Below are positions 32,767 to 43,022 of a stretch of 64,000 bases of DNA, piece by piece. The DNA comes from Misgurnus anguillicaudatus (Eukaryota; Chordata; Actinopteri; Cypriniformes; Cobitidae). The notes below the pieces were generated by a model, which did no database searches, was not told the DNA's origin, and saw only the letters and a list, made by a program, of their open reading frames with translations. The stretch covers positions 36,614,001-36,678,000 of the forward strand of contig NC_073340.2 of the NCBI RefSeq assembly GCF_027580225.2, read 5' to 3'. Each line of letters begins with the position of its first letter. Within the stretch, counting starts at the first letter, position 1. The translations under genes were made by a program, and so were the position numbers.

Positions 32767-34012
32767 GTAAGTGACGCTAGCAGCTAGCATGCTAACACAT
32801 TCACGTTTATCTGACTGACTGACTGACGAGCTCGGGTTCGTGTTTTGTTCTGTATTATTTTCTCAATTTTTATTTTTTCCTGTATTGTTGTCTCAGTTTG
32901 TAATAACGCTGCTGAATTATAGGAGAATAATCATTTAGAGCAGCATGTATGTCTATTTAAACATGCATGTAGGTTACTGAAGTGTCTCCCTGTTAATCTT
33001 ATGTTGTTATAATAACATTGTGTTACTGTTACTTATGTGTATGTGTTCTGTTCATTACATACAGACCCAAATCTGTGTGTCAGAGAGATCCAGACCTAAA
33101 TTTACGTTTTGAATTGACATCTTTCCAATAACTCATTAGTACTGTGTGTCAAAGCCTAGCGAGCTGCCCTTTAAACAGCATTTCTGGGCATTGTTTAGAC
33201 ACAGCGAGTGTATTATGTTTGAGTCAGAGTCTGGCTTATCTTTATTAGCTCTTCTGTATCAGTTATTGATTAAAGGTGCTCTCTGTAACTGACTATAGCA
33301 TATTAGTATACCTGGAGTACTTTAGTAATGGGGTCTGATAACGTGGCCCTGTAAACAGAGGGTGTGGCTGAAAGTGGGCGTGGTTATCCGTGGGTGTGGT
33401 CGTGTTGGTTGTACTAAAACATTTTATCCAAAAGTGACTTTTTTTTCATCCTCATATCATTCAGTACTTGAATGCTGTTATTTTATGATGCTGTTTTTAT
33501 TCCCTAAGGCTTCTGTAACCGTACAACATAAATCCTCAAGACTTTGAATGTGGTGCACATAGTGGAAGTCAGCATTTCAGCATTTGCATGTCTTTTGCTT
33601 AATATGCAAAAAAGCCTGTTGTCGTGACTCGTGTGCTTCCTTGGGTATCTGTTAAAGGGCACCTATTTCATTGCTAAAATGAAAATGGTTGTTGTGTTTC
33701 TGTTGTGGTGCAATAAGTGTATTTGTGTTGTGTCAGGAGAACTGTGGCGGTTTTCATCAGGAAAAGAGGATGTTTCCCAACATCTTTAACTGACTAATGC
33801 AGCACAAATGTGTCTTCAGTTATTACACTTGTAAACTTGTTGGTGTGTTTTTAAGCTTTAGGGATCTGAAGGGAGATTTATGATCCAAAATGATTTGACA
33901 GCCTAAAGAGGTGATTTTTATACTTTCTCATTTCATTCAGATCTATTTAAGTGATTTGGCCCTGTTGTTTATTTAAATCATCTATACCTTCATATTTTAA
34001 ACAACACAGTAT

Positions 34013-34831
34013 ACAGTTTTTCTGAATTGCTAATTTCTCAAATCCAGCACTCATTTTCTTAAAACCTTTAAAGCGTAACTAAACCCCTGGTCAGAGCCTG
34101 ACTCCACCCACTGGCAATATTTGAAAAATGCAAGAAATGTGGGCAGATCCCAACAGAGATAGAGGGGACGAACTAAGCTCGTAACAAGTGCGTGGTGAGA
34201 TCGTAACAAGGGCGTGGTAAGCTTTAACCTGCACACGTCACGAGTCATTTTTTGGACCCAACATCCAATAGGAAAATTCAACTGCAGTAGCCACCGTTCA
34301 ACCTGAAGAGGGCAGCACTCAGACGTTTTTACACCATATATTGTAGTATTGAAACACTTTATATCCAAATGTCAAAAAAACTTACTAAAATCAATGAACA
34401 GCACTAATAAACCATCATTCTTACAGATCAGTAACTAAAAAAAGTTGGATAAGGGTTTAGTTACTCTTTAAAGACAAATTCAAATTTTCCAACTAAATTC
34501 ACAGAACCCAAAAGACTCTTTCTAGCAAAACCAAACAATTCCTTCAAAATCATTTCACCTGTTTTCAAAATCAAACCAAGCTTTCAAGTCATACACACAT
34601 GAGTCCATTATATAAACACTACAGAGCATCCATTAGACTACCTTAAAAAATGGATAACACACCCACGACATCTGCGAAAAGAGTGCATGAGTTTTGCAAA
34701 ACCGTGTCTAACTACCTAAACCTGTTTAAGGTTTTTTCAAAAGAGTAAATGATTTGACAAAAGGGTTTAGGCAAACAGGGAAATTGATTCAGATAATTGG
34801 GTTTAGTGTTTTAGCAATTCAGAAAAACTGT
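34013..34831. mobile_element. mariner-type MITE interrupted by a second MITE
   Basis: ACAGTTTTTCTGAATTGCTA (34013) and TAGCAATTCAGAAAAACTGT (ending 34831) are perfect inverted ends, flanked by TA. An unrelated MITE at 34068-34472 sits just inside the left end. Confidence 0.8.
34068..34472. mobile_element. MITE with AAAGCGTAACTAAACCC ends, copy 1
   Basis: Ends AAAGCGTAACTAAACCC and GGGTTTAGTTACTCTTT. Body shares long similarity, in opposite orientation, with 35207-35560 (for example GGACCCAACATCCAATAGGA). Confidence 0.85.
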
Positions 34832-35047
34832 AAATGTGTGTTCATAACACCTTGAGTGTTTCTTATTTTACTAACATGGAGCTAATGCTGTGTTTTTTCC
34901 TCTATGTTTATTTATTTATGTACAATAATTTCTGTTGATGTGTGTAAACAGATTTATCTCTTCTCACAAAAATATGTTTTAATTGGATACGCACATACAT
35001 AGAAACACATGCATACACAGGTTTTCCTTTATTGTCCCTGTAAGGTC

Positions 35048-35655
35048 GTTGGGATTTCACCAAGTAAGATGTGATCCTGGATTAACGTTTTAATCAAAGA
35101 TACCCCAACTTGCCCTTAACTCAAACCCTAACCATTTAAACCCTCAAATTAGTGTGAAATAATAGTTTGAGGGGTATTAAAGGTTAAAAGCCCCTAACCC
35201 AATCCTTAAAGAGTAACTAAACCCTAAACCAACTTTTTTAGTTAATGATCTGTAAGAATGAGGCTTTATTAGTGCTGTTCATTGATTTTAGTAAGTTTCT
35301 TGACATTTAGATATAAAGTGTTTCAAAACTACAATATATGGTGTAAAAACGTCCGAGTGCTGCCCTCTTCAGGTGGAACGGTGGCTACTGCAGTTGAATT
35401 TTCCTATTGGATGTTGGGTCCAAAAAATACCTCGTGACGTAAGCAGGTTCAAGCTCACCACACACTTGGTACGAGCTTAGTTCGTCCCCTCTATCTCCGT
35501 TGGGATCTGCCCACTTTTCTAGCATTTTTCAAATATTGCCAGTGGTTTAGTTACGCTTTAACCTAAATCTAATACACACACTAATCCTAATCATGCAATC
35601 TGATTGGTTAATGAAAATGTTGATCCAGGACCACATCCTACTTGGTGAAATCACG
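35048..35655. mobile_element. MITE with GGATTTCACCAAGTAAGATG ends, interrupted
   Basis: Left end GATTTCACCAAGTAAGATGT and right end ACATCCTACTTGGTGAAATC are inverted copies. The middle is occupied by a copy of the AAAGCGTAACTAAACCC MITE. Confidence 0.78.
35207..35560. mobile_element. MITE with AAAGCGTAACTAAACCC ends, copy 2 (inverted)
   Basis: Opposite orientation to 34068-34472, about 740 bp away. The two copies could pair as a hairpin in the samd8 first-intron RNA. Confidence 0.85.
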
Positions 35656-36260
35656 TTCACCGTCTGGGTCAAATGACCTGATTCATACGTTCCTGTTTAT
35701 GTAAACATGGCCATTGGCCAATGTTCAATATTTGATGTTATTGACAAAAGATACAAAAGAGTTTACTGACAAACCATTATTGACTTTGAACACAAACATC
35801 AGTAGGTGTATTTTATTTGGATTCTGCCTGTGGTTTAATATCTCTTCCATATTAAAATCAGATTCTCACTTGTGTTGTTGTCAGGGGAGCAGATAGCGCT
35901 TAATTCAGATTGATTCTTAATGAATGAGTTGGTTACCTGCCAAAAACTCTCTTAAAGCTCAAGCTGAAATCCTCCGTAAAACAAATCCACGAGATTTCTG
36001 TGCCGTTAATGTGGTATTAACATATGTGCTGATGCATGACCTAGAGATGAGCGTCTAGTTGTAAGAAACAGGGCTGATGTTTCAAAGAAGTCGTTCTGAC
36101 ACAAGAACTTGTGTTTGAGAAAGAAAACACCGTAAAAGTTGACTTCTGCATATATATACTTGTATGCTTCTTCCACACATCCTCAGGTCTCTTCTTGCTT
36201 TAGTGATGAGAGATGATGATGCTCTGTTTTCTGTACAGGTCCTGTGAGAGCGAGACAGCG

Positions 36261-37729
36261 ATGTCAGGAGGCGGCGGGCAGCTCAGCGTCAGACAGTGGA
36301 CCCCCAAACACGTGGGCCGCTGGCTACGCGAGGAGGGCTTCTGCGATTACGTGGACCTGCTGTGTAACAAACACCGTCTGGATGGAACCAGCCTGCTGAC
36401 GCTGAGCGAGTACGACCTGCGCTCTCCTCCGCTGGAGCTGAAGGTTCTGGGGGACATCAAACGGTTGATGGTTTCTCTCCGGAAGCTGCAGAAACAAAAC
36501 GTTGACTTGTTAGAAGAGCTCGGGGTGTCTTATGATGGACACTCGCCCCAGAACAGTTCAGTTACTTCATATGAATTAATAAAGTTAAAGGTGCATTGTG
36601 TAAATTTAGTGGTGAGGTTGCGAATTGCAACCAATGGCTCAGTCCACTGCTATTCACTCGCTTTTGAAATGCATAGAGAAGCTACAGTAGCCGCCACCAG
36701 AAAAACATGTCATCGACGGAGACAAATTAGTAAAAAAGTTACTCCGTTAAGGGCTTCTGTAGAAACATGGCGGCACAAAATGGCGACTTCCACCAGTGTA
36801 TGTAGATAAAAACGTTTCATTCTAAGGTAATAAAAACATAATGATTCATTATTAAAAGGTCTTTATACACCCATGATAATATAGTTTTGTATATTATTTA
36901 GCATTTCTGCCAAGAGATCCTTTTAAAAATTACACAATGCACCTTTAATGCATTATAGGCTATTAAGAGCTTTATGATAATATAGTTTCTTATATGTAGC
37001 CTGAAATGTGTGACCCCCCAACACAATGGCAAAATTTCACTGCTGTTATTTTTTGTTTTTACGTCTGGTGTGTGAGGTAGTTTGTGTGTTACAGTGTGCT
37101 TATATTTGATTACATGCCATGCTCTTGTGCGCAGGCGGACCGGACTGGTTGTGTAACGGCGACTCCGTTCGTGATTGTGACGCTGTTCTGGACACGTTGA
37201 GCAGCGGCGAGCAGTATCACCAGTACAACAATGGCAAGTACAAGCAACAGGTGCGGAGACTGGATCCAGAGTACTGGAAAACAATCATGAGCTCCGTCTA
37301 CGTGGTCTTCGTCTTTGGCTTCACGTCATTCGTCATGGTGATCGTGCACGAACGAGTGCCAGACATGAGGACGTACCCTCCACTTCCTGACATATTCCTG
37401 GACAGGTGACAGTCCTTGTGTTTTAGATATTTGACACAAATATAAACAGACTGATTTATAGGTGATGAATGTTTATGGGGTTTGCGCTTGATGATGATGA
37501 TCATCTTTATTGTGCTGAAACATAGCAGGTCACAGCTGAAGATGAGCATAAAAATACATAAAGTGCAGGATTGAGTTTTCCTCTAATGTTTTTGTGTCTG
37601 ACCTTTCGCTTGGTTCTTGTGTCTTCAGCGTACCCAGAATCCCCTGGGCTTTTGCGATGGCAGAGGCCTGTGGTGTGATCTTGTGCTGTATTTGGCTGCT
37701 AGTGTTGCTTCTTCATAAACACAGGTAAC

Positions 37730-37762
<33 letters not shown>

Positions 37763-37828
37763 CAGTGTCTGTTGAAAATATTTAGCTTTATATAAACTTC
37801 TGAACTTTAACATTATACAATTAATGGT

Positions 37829-37887
<59 letters not shown>

Positions 37888-39891
37888 GGTCAATCCTCTT
37901 GAGACGGTTGTGTAGTCTCATGGGTACGGTCTTCATGCTGCGGTGTGTTACCATGTTCGTGACATCACTGTCTGTACCGGGTCAACATCTTCAATGCACT
38001 GGGAAGGTACAGACGCACACACGTCAACACATGCACATAATAAAAGCAAAAAACCTGTTAGACAAACACAAAAAATAATAACAACAGTAAATTACAGTGC
38101 AATTATACAATAAACTAATTTATTAGAGAAATTATAAATGCATACATGTATACATTTGTATACATGAAAATTATCTTCATTTTTCTTTTGTTTTTTCTTT
38201 CTCTCTCTTTGTGCTTGTGTGTGTTAGATATACGGTGACATGTGGGCGAAGCTTCAGCGTGCTGTGGCCATATGGAGCGGGTTTGGAATGACCCTCACTG
38301 GAGTCCACACGTGTGGCGATTACATGTTTAGCGGTCACACAGTTGTTATCACCATGCTAAATTTCTTTGTCACTGAATGTTAGTACACACGCACACACAC
38401 ACACGCACACACACGCACACACACAGGTATCTGGGTGATTCTCACAAAATCCAGATTTAGAAGGTGTCCAGCATCAGAATTTTTTAAAAGCCCTTGAAGC
38501 CATTTTTTACACATATAAGATTACATATTATAATCATTATTTTTATATGATTTAAAAAAGATTTCCTATAGAATTATTTACATTTTTTAGATCAGTGGTT
38601 TTCAAACTGGGGGCCGTGAGATGGTGCCAGGGGGGCCCCAGTTTTATGACATTTTATGAAATACATTAATTTATCATGAATTCTGTGTAATTAAACCTAA
38701 AAAAATAAGGCTACTAACCAAAAGCATTACTTTTTGGGATAATTTAATGTTTTTTTCTATTAAAATGTTGAGTTTTAGAACAGTTTTTTGTCACAAATTT
38801 TCTTTGGGGGCCGCAAAGGAATGCACCATACGCAAGGGGGGCCGCACGCTGAAAAGGTTTGAAAACCACTGTTTTAGATTATCATTATCAAAAATGATCA
38901 TTACCGCAACATGATATTACATTAAATATATGCATTTACAAACTCGTGTTTCGGTAATGAGAACTAAAAAGTTGTCTAGGTACTATGACAAACAAAATTT
39001 TAACTTTTATCTGGAGAGAAAAAATAAGAACTGCTTACCTGGTAGCCATTTTGAGTGTCACAGTCAATTATGTCCCTTCCAACTAATATTTTTTTGAAAA
39101 TGTTAGTTCATTGAGGGCTTAAACAATGATTGAAAATTGTTGCGGAGGATGAGAAAATTGGTCTTGGACACATTTATATTCCTTATTATTGTCACTACAT
39201 TTACCAATGATCATCAAACACCACATGTTTCTTTCTGTTAATGTTTATAGTATAACATGCACTGAAGCTTTTTATTTTTTAATTATAATTATTTCCATGT
39301 CAAAGAACCCAAATCCAGTCATGGACACGTTGCGGTAATGAAAATGTTCCCCTTTAATGTTAAAAAAATTTGGTTTGTATGATGTCATTTGAAATCATGT
39401 GCAAAATAGTACATGAAGAGATGTTTGTAACTTTATGCTTCTTATTTTGATAGCATTTATTTTTATTATCAAAATGTTTCATGACACCTCGCACCTCACG
39501 TCTAATTTCGTGAGAATCACCCATCCAGGTTTCAGTGATGATAAGTACAAACTAATGCTTTTCATCTTGACTCTCTGTGTTTATAGACACGCCGCGCAGC
39601 TGGAACTTCATACACACGCTGTCATGGGTTCTGAACCTCTTCGGGATCTTCTTCATCCTAGCGGCCCATGAGCATTATTCCATCGACGTCTTCATCGCGT
39701 TCTACATCACCACCAGACTCTTCCTGTATTACCACACGCTGGCCAACACACGGGCGTACCAGCAGAGCCGCCGCGCGAGAATCTGGTTCCCCATGTTCTC
39801 GTTCTTTGAGTGCAACGTTAACGGTCCCGTACCGAATGAGTACTGCTGGCCATTCGCTCGACCTGCTACATTTAGGAGACTCATTCGCTAA
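36261..39891 (+). CDS. samd8: SAM-domain ceramide phosphoethanolamine synthase (SMSr)
   Basis: SAMD8 is the ER sphingomyelin-synthase-related enzyme that makes ceramide phosphoethanolamine and limits ER ceramide. Exons: 36261-36555, 37135-37405, 37629-37724, 37889-38006, 38228-38378, 39587-39891; total 1,236 nt, 411 residues, against 415 in human. The N-terminal SAM domain (about residues 10-75) includes [15 protein letters not shown] and [20 protein letters not shown]. Several membrane segments follow. The catalytic His/His/Asp set of the lipid phosphate phosphatase fold is visible in GDYMFSGHT and [15 protein letters not shown]. The first exon's donor (ACA then gttcag) is weak; I chose it because it alone keeps phase with exon 2 and gives the expected length. 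Start context has the ATG 22 bases after an acceptor at 36238. AATAAA occurs at 40004-40009, and a later AATAAA at 41878-41883 may serve a longer 3' UTR. Confidence 0.94.
36587..36946. mobile_element. MITE with AAAGGTGCATTGTGTAA ends, copy 1
   Basis: Ends AAAGGTGCATTGTGTAAATTT and AAATTACACAATGCACCTTT. It starts about 30 bases after the predicted samd8 exon 1 donor, so the open frame of the exon runs on into it. A second, inverted copy is at 47930-48305 in comtd1. Confidence 0.82.
37732..37760. repeat. (AC)n microsatellite at samd8 intron 3 donor
   Basis: Begins 7 bases after the exon 3 donor at 37725. Confidence 0.95.
37831..37885. repeat. (TG)n microsatellite at samd8 intron 3 acceptor
   Basis: About 27 TG units running up to the acceptor TAAG, replacing the usual polypyrimidine tract of exon 4 (start 37889). 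Confidence 0.95.
38432..39523. mobile_element. MITE with TGGGTGATTCTCAC ends, interrupted by a hAT MITE
   Basis: Left end TGGGTGATTCTCACAAAAT and right end ATTTCGTGAGAATCACCCA are inverted copies in samd8 intron 5. The hAT MITE 38593-38871 lies within. Confidence 0.75.
38593..38871 (+). mobile_element. hAT-type MITE, CAGTGGTT family, copy 2
   Basis: Ends CAGTGGTTTTCAAACTG and GTTTGAAAACCACTG with perfect 8-bp duplications TTTTAGAT at 38585-38592 and 38872-38879. Confidence 0.9.
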
Positions 39892-40442
39892 CACAAACTG
39901 TTGTACTGTTGATTCTGAACAGATTGTTTGGATTAATTCTGCGTTGCCATGATGGACGCCAAAGACTGCGTCTAACACACAACATGCACACAAAGACTGG
40001 AACAATAAATGCCCATTACTGTAAATATATATTTTCTCCATGGATACTGAGGATCCACAAGTTTTTATTTCTGTTGCTTGACACTAAAATCATTAAACTG
40101 AAACATGGGTCTTTTAAAATCCTTTGCATGACAGTTTTGTCAGTATTAATTTTGGTAAGAGTAGATACTTGATGTTGTGATCTAAAGACGTTTCAACTTC
40201 CGCATTGTAAGATAATTTCATGATCAGTCTTCGAAGCAATAGAAAACGTCCTACGTTCTTGAACCTTTTACATGTAAAAGACTTTTGTTTTGTTGCCATA
40301 ATTGTTTTGTGTCAGATGTCTAGATTCATTTCTTTCCTAGTGCAAATGTTCTTTTGGCAGTATTAGTTTAATACCCAATAATACAATTATAGTCTGTGGT
40401 ATTTCTAGATTTTGGGTAAATCTCAGAAAGTAGAAAAAAGAT

Positions 40443-40565
40443 CTGCACACTGTTATGTTCCCTTTAATTTAAAAAAGTTAAAAAGTTTTTGTCTGATGAA
40501 GGTCTTTGACCGAAACGTTGCTGCTTTTTAACTTTTTATAATGAAGGGAACATAACAGTGTGCAG
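40443..40565. ncRNA. hairpin with hammerhead-like core (candidate)
   Basis: Two perfect stem segments, 22 bp (40443-40464 with 40544-40565) and 14 bp (40472-40485 with 40524-40537), enclose an apical region that reads CTGATGA (40493-40499), a 4-bp GGTC/GACC helix with a TTT loop, and GAAAC (40512-40516). This is the conserved half of a hammerhead ribozyme core, but I see no clear third helix or cleavage strand. It could equally be a Penelope-like or SINE-derived remnant. It lies in the samd8 3' UTR if the distal AATAAA is used. Confidence 0.4.
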
Positions 40566-41877
40566 GTTTTTTTTCTATTTTTTGATTCGTCCTTTGATCT
40601 TGCACCTGGTTAAGACTGTTTTGGATGTGCGTATTTTGATCCTTTCTTAAATCTAAGAAAGCAAATTAAAGGAAAACAATAAATGCCATTTTGCTCATGG
40701 AAAATGAAAAATACTTTTTTGAGACATTAAAGATATTTTACTTCTAATTTTTTATGACAATTAAGCACTCCCACCAAGTTCTTACAGTTATTACTGTAAA
40801 TGTAATTATTATTAGATTGTTGTACCCTAAAAAATACAAATCAGTTTAGGATAATTTTTTTCTTTAGATTATGGTGATAATTTCTTAGGTAAAATGTCTG
40901 TAATTGTCATAAAAATTAAACTCTCAATTCAAATAATCTTAATAGTTTTAAAATAAACTGTAATTAATTTAAATTACATGTAATGTACAATTTTTTTTAT
41001 TTAAGGTTGAAATATGACCCAAACATATTCTTGATCATTTTCATGAGGCATGTTTTAAGTATATTGTCGAAACTTAAGATGGTAAATGATTTTAACCACT
41101 TCATTCCAGTTGCCAATGAGCTGTCACATGTCTCTCTGTATTTTTATTTTTTACATTAAATATCTCTGAATTATTATCAGATTTATAGTATATGATGGTT
41201 AGAAGGGTCTTGTTATTTTGTGAATGTTTACAGAAATGTGATTCCTGCAGGCTGATAGAGCAATATCTTGTGTTTATATTGTCTTAAAACATTATTATCT
41301 CAAGTAAAGAGTTGTTTTATCATGAACAGGGATAAATATTTGTGTTAGGTTATTTGATAAGTAATTTTGTGTATTTATAGGTTTCTCTTTAAGCACAGAG
41401 GATTAAGTGTTAACCCTGAAGTTAGTTTTTTATGGCGTTGTACATAAAAGAAATTAAATTGTTGGTTGGTGAATGGTATTATAATGTACAGTGTACAATA
41501 CAGATGTTTTTCCTCTGACATTTCCCTCTTGTCCATTCTATCATCTAGAATTTTAAAGCATCTTAACAATTAACAGGATTTTTTAATATGACTCGCCAAA
41601 TAATTGTGATCAATAATACTTCAGATTAGTTCAGATAAGCAACATGACTCTGATATCAGCAGATTTAAGTATCCATGATATGACAGTAAATCATTTCAAA
41701 TGTTTATTTTGCAGTGCTTGAAAAGCCTTGTGGCCTCTTATGGGCTTTTGTAAAGGCTAGACTGTTTTTTTATTTGGATGGAAATGCTTTTTCCATTGGA
41801 TTATTGAGGTCATGAGATTTAAGAAGCTGTATGTTTGACAGTGCTCGGTGTAAAAACTCATTGTGTATGCCTTCATC

Positions 41878-41883
41878 AATAAA
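41878..41883 (+). terminator. possible distal samd8 polyadenylation signal
   Basis: AATAAA about 2 kb past the samd8 stop, before the vdac2 promoter region. The 40010-41877 stretch is AT-rich without any coding frame. Confidence 0.4.
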
Positions 41884-42449
41884 GTTTACAAACTAAACGA
41901 AGAAATGTTTGAATTTGCTGAAGTGCACTACGAATTGTGTGTCAATCAACTAAAAATGGACTTATAGCAGGTTTCCACATTATTGTGATATAACTACTGG
42001 AGTAACAATGATATTTTATAGACACAAAACAAGGGAGGCAACTTCATATTCAAAATGTTTTTTAGTCTATATGTAAACCTACTTAACCTTACACATACAC
42101 TTATATGTGCACAGTAATATGACATTATACACTGTAATATAATATAATATAAATTAATCATTGTCGTGTTACTCATAGATATGTATATAAATCTATTATG
42201 ATATAAGTCGTGTTAATTTTATATTATTTTTTATATTTATTTTAATATTACCAGTTATTTTGTTGCTAGTCAATTTTACACATCTTTTTACACGTCTTCA
42301 GGACACTCACAAATACTGCCGGTTTAATTAAATCTTACGATAATCCAAACACCCTGTGAATATTAAATGCTAAACTACGAATACAAATAATGAATATAAT
42401 CTGGAGAAAAAAAATAAAGAAATGCTGCATACCGCAATTATCATTTAAG

Positions 42450-42563
42450 ACAGGCAATGCTCGGGCACTCTTGAGGGTCCTGATGCTGCGTTTGCTGTGT
42501 TAGCGTCTCCTTCATCTCGTCCTCGCAACGCTTCTAGTGCACAGGTTCGACCCACATCCACAG
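42450..42563 (+). promoter_or_regulatory. vdac2: vdac2 5' untranslated exon (predicted)
   Basis: A CpG- and pyrimidine-richer patch ending in a donor ACAG/gtcagt at 42563, followed by the exon with the vdac2 ATG (acceptor at 43017). The transcription start is not determined. A (GA)n run at 42867-42893 lies in the intron. Confidence 0.55.
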
Positions 42564-42862
42564 GTCAGTGGTTCTGTAATTTTATATATATGATCGGTAG
42601 AGTTTCGGTGATGTGAGGCTATGGTTTATCCTATATTTAGGTCGATTTGAACCGAAACAGCGATGCTCACGGGTCAATTTGGTCGGAGTTCTGTCTACTG
42701 TTCTTTTGGCGACCCTTACTTTTAACTTTTTAAAACTATTTCGGTTCATCTGTTGTGTTAATTAATAAACTGCCTGTAATGTTTAATTGAATCGTTTGTC
42801 ATCGTGTCTGTTTGGTGCAGTACTGATGATGTGAACTTGAGAGGACGTGACTGACTGTGAGT

Positions 42863-42897
<35 letters not shown>

Positions 42898-43022
42898 AGA
42901 GACTCTTGCTTTAGCAGTCATTACTAAATATTACGTACTATGAGCCTGTAGTTAATGTTTCTACCACTGTATTTTATTTTATTGCATTGTTTCATGTTTG
43001 TATTTATTTTTTTTTAGAGAAA

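Noticed and set aside
36556..36809. Extension of samd8 exon 1 open frame
   Set aside because: Runs into the MITE at 36587; the protein family continues instead with exon 2 at 37135.
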